This document shows, in pieces, positions 6,793 to 12,410 of a stretch of 12,410 bases of DNA; within the stretch, counting starts at the first letter, position 1; each line of letters opens with the position of its first letter. Below the pieces are notes generated by a model. It was not told the origin of the DNA, searched no databases, and saw only the letters and a list, made by a program, of their open reading frames with translations. This DNA is from Desulfobacterales bacterium. GTDB lineage: Bacteria; Desulfobacterota; Desulfobacteria; Desulfobacterales; JAFDCJ01. A program made the position numbers and the translations under genes. The stretch is taken from positions 4,196,061 through 4,208,470 of the forward strand of contig CP070771.1 of assembly GCA_020345785.1 (NCBI GenBank). Direction: 5' to 3'.

Positions 6793-8280
6793 ATGAATAT
6801 GGAAAAAACAAGCGAGCTGTTGCAAAAGCGCAAAGAAAAAATTGAAGAATTAAAGAAAAACAGTATTAATCCTTTTCCAAACGGGTTCAGGGTTTTACAC
6901 ACCATACGTGATATTCGCAATGCGATTGACAAATCAGCGCAAAACCTGACAGAGAGTGAACCGGTCTTTGTTACGGCCGGACGCATGATGGCCATTAACA
7001 GGTTCGGCAAAAGTACCTTCATACGATTCAGGGATCGGACTGGCCAGCTTCAGGCATACGTCAGAAAAGACCGCGTCGGCGACGATGCATACGGTTTATT
7101 CAAACAGCTCGATATTGGCGATTTTGTAGGGCTAAAGGGCGGCGTGTTTCAAACCCGGACCGGTGAATGGACGCTGCTGGCAAACGAGCTGGTGCTGCTC
7201 TGCAAGGCCACGCGCCCTTTGCCGGAGAAATTTCACGGGCTACGGGATCCGGAAAAAAGATACCGTCAGCGTTATGTTGATTTGATCATGAACGCCGACG
7301 TGCGGGATATTTTTTTAAAGCGCAGTCGGATTATTCAACTGATGCGCGATTTTTTTCTCAGCCGGGACTTTCTCGAAGTTGAAACTCCCATGATGCAGCC
7401 GATTCCCGGCGGTGCGGAAGCGACCCCATTTAAAACCCATCATAACGCCCTGGATATGGACCTGTACCTGCGCATCGCGCCGGAGTTATACTTGAAGCGC
7501 CTGGTTGTCGGAGGTTTTGAGAGAGTTTTTGAAATCAACCGCAATTTCAGAAATGAAGGTGTATCCACCCAGCACAATCCGGAATTTACCATGCTTGAAT
7601 TCTATCAGGCCTATGCCACCTATTCCGATCTGATGGACTTAACTGAAGAGTTGATTACCGGGATTGCCGAGGCCCTCAACGGATCGGCGAGAATCAGCTA
7701 TCAGGGCGAAACCATCGATTTCTCAGGTCAATGGCGACGCATGTCGCTTTTTTCGGCGCTGGTGGAACTTGGCGGCATCGACCAGCAACTCCTGAATGAC
7801 AAAGAAGGGCTGCTGGAATTTGCAGCACGTAACGACGTTCAGGTAACCAAAACCGGCCAGCTGGGTAAAGTCATCACCAAACTGTTTGATGCTCTGGTTG
7901 AACCCAAATTGATTCAACCTACATTTATCACCGGCTACCCGACGGAGGTGTCGCCTCTATCCCGGCGCAGTGATCAGGAACCCGAACTCACCGAACGGTT
8001 TGAACTCTTTATCGCCGGCCGTGAAATCGCCAACGGTTTTTCGGAACTCAATGACCCGGTTGACCAGCATCAGCGGTTTGCCCAGCAGGTTCAGGGCAGG
8101 GAGGCCGGCGACGAGGAAGCCCATCGAATGGATGAAGATTATATTGAGGCACTGGAATACGGGATGCCGCCGACAGCCGGTGAAGGAATCGGAATTGACA
8201 GACTGGTGATGCTGCTTACCGATGCAGCCTCCATTCGGGAAGTGATTCTCTTTCCTCATATGAAACCGGTGGGAAACTGA
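6793..8280 (+). CDS. lysS: Lysyl-tRNA synthetase (class II)
   Basis: This cytoplasmic class II enzyme charges tRNA-Lys with lysine. The protein is 495 residues, close to the usual 490-505. An N-terminal OB-fold anticodon-binding domain (about residues 55-145, VFVTAGRMMAINRFGKSTF onward) precedes the catalytic core. The core opens with RYRQRYVDLI and FLEVETPMMQPIPGGAEATP (motif 1), then FRNEGVSTQHNPEFTMLEFY (motif 2, Arg253), and ends with GEGIGIDRLVMLLTD (motif 3, Arg470) and a C-terminal REVILFPHMKP, all diagnostic for LysS. There is no clear Shine-Dalgarno before either the ATG at 6793 or the in-frame ATG at 6799; I use the first. The gene stands at the head of the lysS-lolC/E-lolD-bamA series, an order known from Geobacter and related bacteria. 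Function is secure; only the exact start is open. Confidence 0.96.
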   Translation: MNMEKTSELLQKRKEKIEELKKNSINPFPNGFRVLHTIRDIRNAIDKSAQNLTESEPVFVTAGRMMAINRFGKSTFIRFRDRTGQLQAYVRKDRVGDDAYGLFKQLDIGDFVGLKGGVFQTRTGEWTLLANELVLLCKATRPLPEKFHGLRDPEKRYRQRYVDLIMNADVRDIFLKRSRIIQLMRDFFLSRDFLEVETPMMQPIPGGAEATPFKTHHNALDMDLYLRIAPELYLKRLVVGGFERVFEINRNFRNEGVSTQHNPEFTMLEFYQAYATYSDLMDLTEELITGIAEALNGSARISYQGETIDFSGQWRRMSLFSALVELGGIDQQLLNDKEGLLEFAARNDVQVTKTGQLGKVITKLFDALVEPKLIQPTFITGYPTEVSPLSRRSDQEPELTERFELFIAGREIANGFSELNDPVDQHQRFAQQVQGREAGDEEAHRMDEDYIEALEYGMPPTAGEGIGIDRLVMLLTDAASIREVILFPHMKPVGN

Positions 8281-8282
8281 TT

Positions 8283-8313
8283 GATTTCAGATTTCGGATC
8301 GCTGATTGCGGAT
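8283..8313. repeat. Short degenerate GATTnCGGAT repeats
   Basis: Directly after lysS are three copies of a ten-base word: GATTTCAGAT (8283-8292), GATTTCGGAT (8290-8299, sharing GAT with the first) and GATTGCGGAT (8304-8313). They are non-coding. The sequence shows the repetition; its origin is unknown. Confidence 0.6.
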
Positions 8314-8323
8314 TGAGCGTGCC

Positions 8324-8370
8324 TGAGGAAAGAGGTCAGAAGACAGAGAGCAGAGGAAAGGCGAAACAGA
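8324..8370. repeat. Purine-rich low-complexity tract
   Basis: A stretch composed almost wholly of A and G, with words such as GAGGAAAG (8325-8332 and 8353-8360) and repeated CAGA/GACAGAG. It lies in the lysS-lolC spacer, is not part of a gene, and shows no stem-loop. Confidence 0.45.
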
Positions 8371-8470
8371 CGTTTGCAATTGCCCTGCCGAGACAACTTC
8401 TTCCGAGTGCATCATTGGGTGAAGTGTGGAATCCTGTCCGTCTAAATGTTAAATATGAAGATCATTCAAT

Positions 8471-8487
8471 AACACATAACACATAAC
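8471..8487. repeat. Tandem AACACAT heptamer, 2.4 copies
   Basis: AACACATAACACATAAC is a perfect heptamer repeat ending 20 bp before the lolC/E start codon. It occupies the region where a ribosome binding site or promoter element would normally be looked for. Too few and too short for a CRISPR array. Confidence 0.65.
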
Positions 8488-8507
8488 AAATATCCAATAA
8501 CCTTTCC

Positions 8508-9746
8508 ATGGGATTTGAAATATTTATCGGCCGCCGATATCTAAGGGCCAAACAAAAGCAGGCGTTTATATCCTTAATTACGATTCTTTCCGTTGCCGGA
8601 GTGGCAGTGGGCGTTATGGCCTTGATCGTTGTCATTGCAGTCATGACCGGCTTCGAAGCCGATCTGAAGAGTCGTATCCTGGGAGGTCAACCGCAGGTGA
8701 TGATCATGCGCCACGGCGGCGCCTTTACGGACTATCGCCAGGTTCTCCAGGAGGTGGAAAAAACCCCCGGCGTTGAGGCGGCCACCCCGTTTATCTACGC
8801 TCAGATCATGCTGCGCTCAAAATATGGTGCTTCCGGAGCCGTGTTGCGAGGAATCGATCCCGACTCCGCCGGCCGGGTGATGAAGACCTTGCAGCATCTA
8901 AATCTACCCAGCACAGACGGTGACAATTCCTCTCCGGGTTCTTCCCCCGATATCCCTGGTATTGTTCTCGGGCGTGAATTAGCAAAAAATCTTGGGGTTA
9001 TTGAAGGAGATGTGATCTATTTAATTTCTCCAAGGGGTATGATATCGCCCATAGGACATGTTCCGTCCATGAAACAGTTTCGGGTATCCGGATTCTTCGA
9101 GTCGGGTATGTATGAGTACGACCAGACCTTTGCCTACATCAACATCAAAGATGCCCAGAAAATCATGCGTCTGGGAGACGCCGTCACCGGTCTTGATGTC
9201 AGGGTCACCGATATATACCATGCACGCAGGGTTGCCCAGAGTATCACCGAAAAGCTCGGTTTTCCGTATTGGGCGCGGGATTGGATGCAGATGAATCGCA
9301 ACCTTTTTAAAGCCCTGAAATTGGAAAGAAGGGTAATGTTTATCATTTTAACCCTGATTATTCTGGTTGCAGCCTTTAACATCGCCAGCAGTCTGATAAT
9401 GATGGTAATGGGAAAAACCAAGGATATTGCCATTCTAAAGGCCATGGGTGCCACCGAGCGCAGCATCAGGAAAATATTTGTTTTCAACGGCAGGGTCATC
9501 GGCACCTTCGGCACTCTCGTTGGCGTGGGCTTGGGACTTGTGATATGCACAGGCCTTAAATATTACGATATTCACGAGCTGACCGGAGATATCTATTATT
9601 TTACCACCAAACTGCCGGTGAAGCTCGAATTTCTCGACGTTGTCTCAATCATTGTCGCAGCGCTGTTGATCTGTTTTCTTGCGACACTGTATCCTGCGCG
9701 ACAGGCCGCCAAATTAAATCCTGTCGATGCGATCCGGTATGGGTGA
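8508..9746 (+). CDS. lolC: Lipoprotein-releasing ABC transporter permease, LolC/LolE family
   Basis: A 412-residue inner-membrane permease of the MacB/FtsX-like fold that extracts mature lipoproteins from the inner membrane and hands them to the periplasmic carrier. The conserved N-terminus FIGRRYLRAKQKQAFISLIT leads into TM1 (about 21-47, with GVAVGVMALIVVIAVMTGFE), then a periplasmic domain of about 220 residues, then three helices (about 273-298, 320-345 and 372-398). The cytoplasmic coupling region MGKTKDIAILKAMGAT (about 300-315) and the terminal LYPARQAAKLNPVDAIRYG are typical. The ATG at 8508 is forced: a stop codon lies in frame at 8484 and the next ATG is inside TM1. No Shine-Dalgarno precedes it. 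Only one permease gene accompanies lolD, whereas E. coli has both lolC and lolE, so a homodimeric permease is likely. Paralogue naming (C or E) is arbitrary here. Confidence 0.93.
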   Translation: MGFEIFIGRRYLRAKQKQAFISLITILSVAGVAVGVMALIVVIAVMTGFEADLKSRILGGQPQVMIMRHGGAFTDYRQVLQEVEKTPGVEAATPFIYAQIMLRSKYGASGAVLRGIDPDSAGRVMKTLQHLNLPSTDGDNSSPGSSPDIPGIVLGRELAKNLGVIEGDVIYLISPRGMISPIGHVPSMKQFRVSGFFESGMYEYDQTFAYINIKDAQKIMRLGDAVTGLDVRVTDIYHARRVAQSITEKLGFPYWARDWMQMNRNLFKALKLERRVMFIILTLIILVAAFNIASSLIMMVMGKTKDIAILKAMGATERSIRKIFVFNGRVIGTFGTLVGVGLGLVICTGLKYYDIHELTGDIYYFTTKLPVKLEFLDVVSIIVAALLICFLATLYPARQAAKLNPVDAIRYG

Positions 9747-9753
9747 TTATGAT

Positions 9754-9889
9754 TGAATATTGAAGATTGCAGAATGAATATTTAAGGAATTCTGTCCTAT
9801 TGAATAATATATCTTACATTTTTAACCAAGGAAGCGAAAATAAAAAGATGGAACTCCACAAATATTCAATTTTCATTCTTCAATATTCA
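9754..9889. repeat. Long imperfect inverted repeat between lolC/E and lolD
   Basis: Positions 9754-9783 and 9860-9889 are inverted copies matching at 26 of 30 positions, separated by 76 bp. Each arm has AATATT near both ends (core word TGAATATTGAAGA). The whole unit is 136 bp, AT-rich, has no open frame of note and begins 8 bp after the lolC/E stop. It could fold into a large hairpin in RNA, or be a small non-autonomous repeat element. No target-site duplication could be made out with confidence, and the ends do not resemble any transposon I can name. Confidence 0.7.
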
Positions 9890-9932
9890 TTTAACTGATT
9901 CTTCCAGTCTCATAACTTTGGTCAGGGCAACA

Positions 9933-10649
9933 ATGCAAATAAAGAAGCAAAACAATGGTTCCGGATATGCAGCGAGCCTGATACGCGTCCGCGGCCTGTG
10001 TAAGAAATTTTCCAACGGCGGCGCCAGCATCAATGTTTTGGAACAACTCGACTTTGATCTGGTGGCCGGTGAAACAGTCGCCATTGTGGGCGCTTCCGGA
10101 ATCGGAAAATCTACTCTGCTTCATATCATCGGCACCCTGGACAGACCCGACAGTGGAAAATTGCTGTTCAAGGGAGATGATGTTTTTTCTTATGACGATT
10201 TGAAGCTGGCGCAGTTTCGCAACGAGTCGATCGGATTTGTTTTTCAATTTCATCATCTTTTGCCCGAATTCAGTTCTGTTGAGAATACGATGATGCCGGC
10301 ACTGATCAGGGGCTTAAGTAAGCAGGAAGCCATTCAGACGGCGGAGGATATTCTCATCAGGGTCGGGCTTAAAGATAGACTGCATTATCGGGTGGGAAAA
10401 TTGTCGGGAGGTGAGCAACAACGCGTCGCTCTTGCCAGGGCGCTGGTTCTGAAGCCGGCGCTGCTGCTGGCGGATGAACCCACCGGAAATCTGGACAAAT
10501 CCAACAGCGAACAGGTACACTCCCTTCTAATGGAGCTAAATCAGGAATTCTCAATGACCCTGGTTGTAGTTACCCATAATACGGAGCTTGCATCTTTCAT
10601 GTCCCGCAGGGTAACGATTGCTGATGGAAAACTGTTACCGGTGCAGTGA
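9933..10649 (+). CDS. lolD: Lipoprotein-releasing ABC transporter ATP-binding protein LolD
   Basis: A 238-residue ABC ATPase that powers lipoprotein release with the LolC/E permease at the cytoplasmic face. It shows Walker A GASGIGKST (53-61), Q-loop in GFVFQFHHLLPEF (FQFHHLLPEF is the LolD form), signature LSGGEQQRVALARAL (from 157), Walker B with D-loop LLLADEPTGNLD (177-188) and H-loop His215 in VVTHN. Length matches the family (about 225-240), and all catalytic residues are present. I use the ATG at 9933 with AGGG (9924-9927) five bases upstream, over an in-frame TTG at 9918. It lies 186 bp after lolC/E, a wide gap for two subunits of one complex, filled largely by an inverted repeat. Related MacB-type ATPases are similar, but the context with lolC/E and bamA favours LolD. 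Confidence 0.94.
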   Translation: MQIKKQNNGSGYAASLIRVRGLCKKFSNGGASINVLEQLDFDLVAGETVAIVGASGIGKSTLLHIIGTLDRPDSGKLLFKGDDVFSYDDLKLAQFRNESIGFVFQFHHLLPEFSSVENTMMPALIRGLSKQEAIQTAEDILIRVGLKDRLHYRVGKLSGGEQQRVALARALVLKPALLLADEPTGNLDKSNSEQVHSLLMELNQEFSMTLVVVTHNTELASFMSRRVTIADGKLLPVQ

Positions 10650-10745
10650 GCTTGACGAATTGACAGCAACCGTTATTCGTCCGTTCCCTTGCTTCATATT
10701 ACAATGCCTACCTGTTTGGTTTCGGCTTGTCCGGGTTAGGATCTT

Positions 10746-12410
10746 ATGATCAAACGTGCATGGTGGCTCCTATTTTTATTAGCTGGTCTGCTCACTGGCG
10801 GTGCATCTGCACAACAGTCCGTAAGGGTCATCATATTGCCTTTTGAAATTTATGCTCAGGAGGATTTATCATATTTACAGAATGAAATCCCTCAGGCTAT
10901 CAAAACGCAGCTTGAGCAGGAAGGCGCCAATGTTCTGATCGTGGATCGAACCTCCCTTGAATCACGCAACATTCGAACCGACAGAATTGAAGACATTCGG
11001 CAGCTGAGCAATGATATCGGCACCGAATATGCCGTGTGGGGGAGTTTGACCTGGATCGGTCAGAATTTCAGCCTGGATGCAAAGCTTCTGTCCTCAAAGG
11101 TGGATACCAAGCCGGATCTGTTCTCGGTTGAAGGGGAAGGTGTCGAGAATTTGCCCGCCACCCTGAAAAGCCTGGTGAACGAGCTTGGATTGAAGCTTTT
11201 CAAGCGGGAGAAGATTGTCAAGATTCAGATCAAAGGCAATAATCGTATAGAAGAGGACGCCATCAGGAGAGTTTTAAAAATTCAATCCGGGGATGTATTC
11301 AATGAAAAGAATATCAGCGATGAATTAAAATCCGTTTATAAAATGGGTTATTTTGATGACATACGGGTAGAAGCCCAAACGACTGCCGATGGAAAAATCA
11401 TTACCTTCGTGGTTACAGAAAAACCCACCGTGCGCAACATATCCGTCGAAGGCAACACTTGGGTTTTTGAGGATGATGAAATCAAGGAGGAGTTAACCCT
11501 TCGCAAGGGATCGATTGTTAACATCAATACCATTCAAAATGACATGCGGCGGATTGAAGAGCTTTACAAGGAGAAAAATTATTACAACGTCAAGGTCGGT
11601 TTCAAGATTTATCCCAAAGAAAACAACTTGGCGGACGTGGAGTATGTCATTGAAGAGGGCAAGAAGTTTCAAATTAAAAAAATTGAATTCATCGGCAACA
11701 CGGCCTATTCCAGCAGCAAACTGAAGCGCCTCATGGACACTTCGGAAAAGGGCTTGTTTTCCTTCATCACCAGCTCCGGTGATCTCAATCAGGAAAAACT
11801 CAGCCAGGATGCCGCAAAACTGACGGCTTTTTATCACAACAACGGCTATGTCCAGGCTCGGGTCGGAGAACCGGAAGTCACCTTCGAAGAGGACGGCATC
11901 GTTATTACGGTCCGGCTCGTGGAGGGGCCCCGATTCAAGGTGGGCAAGGTGTCCATGGCCGGTGACTTGATTATTCCGGAGGAGCAGCTGCTGGAAAAAA
12001 TCGCCATTACCGAGGAAGAATATTACAACCGCGAAACGCTGCGCAAGGATGTGATCGAGCTGACGGATATTTATTCGGATGAAGGATACGCCTACGCCGA
12101 TATCTCCCCCGACATCGATCAGGATACCGAAAATTTAACCGTCAATATTACATTTGATATCAGCAAAGGCAAACAGGTCTATTTTGAAGAAATTACCATC
12201 AGCGGCAACTCAAAGACACGGGATAAGGTCATTCGTCGTCAGCTGCAGGTATATGAACAGGAACTTTACAGCGGTCGGCGCTTAAAGCGCAGTGTTAGAA
12301 ATCTGTATCGACTCGATTTTTTTGAAGACATCAAGGTGAACACCGTTAAGGGCAGTGGCGAGGATAAAATGCGGCTGCTCATCGATGTAAAAGAAAAAAA
12401 TACAGGGGCC
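10746..12410 (+). CDS. bamA: Outer-membrane protein assembly factor BamA, N-terminal part (cut by window edge)
   Basis: BamA is the outer-membrane Omp85 protein that folds and inserts beta-barrel proteins. The frame stays open for 555 codons to the window end. A signal peptide (MIKRAWWLLFLLAGLLTGGASA, cleavage after AxA at residue 22) is followed by an extra domain of about 125 residues (26-150) resembling TolB-N/LpoB-type folds: VRVIILPFE, then LIVDRTSLE, IGTEYAVWGSLTWIG and SLDAKLL. Five POTRA domains follow at about 156-227, 228-305, 308-397, 397-477 and 478-555; the last has the typical SGNSKTRDKVIRRQL and LYSGRRLKRSVRNLYRLDFF. The barrel lies beyond the window. The ATG at 10746 has TAGGA four bases upstream. 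The gene is 96 bp after lolD and probably in the same transcript. Usual length is 750-900 residues. BamA is favoured over TamA by the five POTRAs and the lolD neighbour. Confidence 0.94.
   Translation, partial: MIKRAWWLLFLLAGLLTGGASAQQSVRVIILPFEIYAQEDLSYLQNEIPQAIKTQLEQEGANVLIVDRTSLESRNIRTDRIEDIRQLSNDIGTEYAVWGSLTWIGQNFSLDAKLLSSKVDTKPDLFSVEGEGVENLPATLKSLVNELGLKLFKREKIVKIQIKGNNRIEEDAIRRVLKIQSGDVFNEKNISDELKSVYKMGYFDDIRVEAQTTADGKIITFVVTEKPTVRNISVEGNTWVFEDDEIKEELTLRKGSIVNINTIQNDMRRIEELYKEKNYYNVKVGFKIYPKENNLADVEYVIEEGKKFQIKKIEFIGNTAYSSSKLKRLMDTSEKGLFSFITSSGDLNQEKLSQDAAKLTAFYHNNGYVQARVGEPEVTFEEDGIVITVRLVEGPRFKVGKVSMAGDLIIPEEQLLEKIAITEEEYYNRETLRKDVIELTDIYSDEGYAYADISPDIDQDTENLTVNITFDISKGKQVYFEEITISGNSKTRDKVIRRQLQVYEQELYSGRRLKRSVRNLYRLDFFEDIKVNTVKGSGEDKMRLLIDVKEKNTGA

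Noticed and set aside
8471..8487. CRISPR array
   Set aside because: The repeat unit is seven bases, contiguous without spacers, and no cas gene is present.
9754..9889. Insertion sequence
   Set aside because: The interior of 76 bp cannot encode a transposase and no clear flanking duplication is visible; at most it is a small non-autonomous element.

Overview
The window looks like a core-genome segment of a Gram-negative bacterium, most probably a Desulfobacterota member (the former Deltaproteobacteria, Desulfobacterales-like). This rests on three things: a DHH-CBS-CBS-nucleotidyltransferase fusion next to trpS, the order lysS-lolC/E-lolD-bamA known from Geobacter and relatives, and a PilS-like kinase near pilC. 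It is a judgement from gene content and protein sequence; no database search was possible.

Layout. Positions 1-545 (minus) hold the N-terminal part of trpS, cut by the window edge. Positions 696-3374 (minus) hold an 892-residue fusion of a DHH phosphoesterase, two CBS domains and a class II tRNA nucleotidyltransferase/poly(A) polymerase-type domain. A 537-bp divergent spacer (3375-3911), rich in AT palindromes and with a sigma-54-like promoter candidate, separates these from a plus-strand series: pilC (3912-5120), two tandem intrinsic terminators (5145-5227), a six-TM PilS-like histidine kinase (5332-6633), lysS (6793-8280), a LolC/E permease (8508-9746), LolD (9933-10649) and the 5' part of bamA (10746 to the window end).

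How the genes fit together. The right half is an envelope-biogenesis block. LolC/E and LolD form the inner-membrane ABC machine that releases lipoproteins for transfer to the outer membrane, and BamA inserts outer-membrane beta-barrels. The left half is RNA and translation metabolism: tRNA charging by TrpS (and LysS further right), tRNA 3'-end maturation and probably small-RNA or nucleotide turnover by the fusion protein. pilC and the PilS-like kinase point to type IV pilus or type II-like assembly and its control, but no pilin, pilB/pilT or response regulator lies in the window.

I see no phage, IS, CRISPR, toxin-antitoxin or defence module and no convincing unknown multi-gene system. The less ordinary signals are a TolB-N/LpoB-like domain ahead of the POTRA repeats in BamA, a long imperfect inverted repeat between the Lol genes, short-word repeats in the lysS-lolC spacer, a kinase with no adjacent partner, and possible regulatory structures in the pilC/fusion-gene divergent region.
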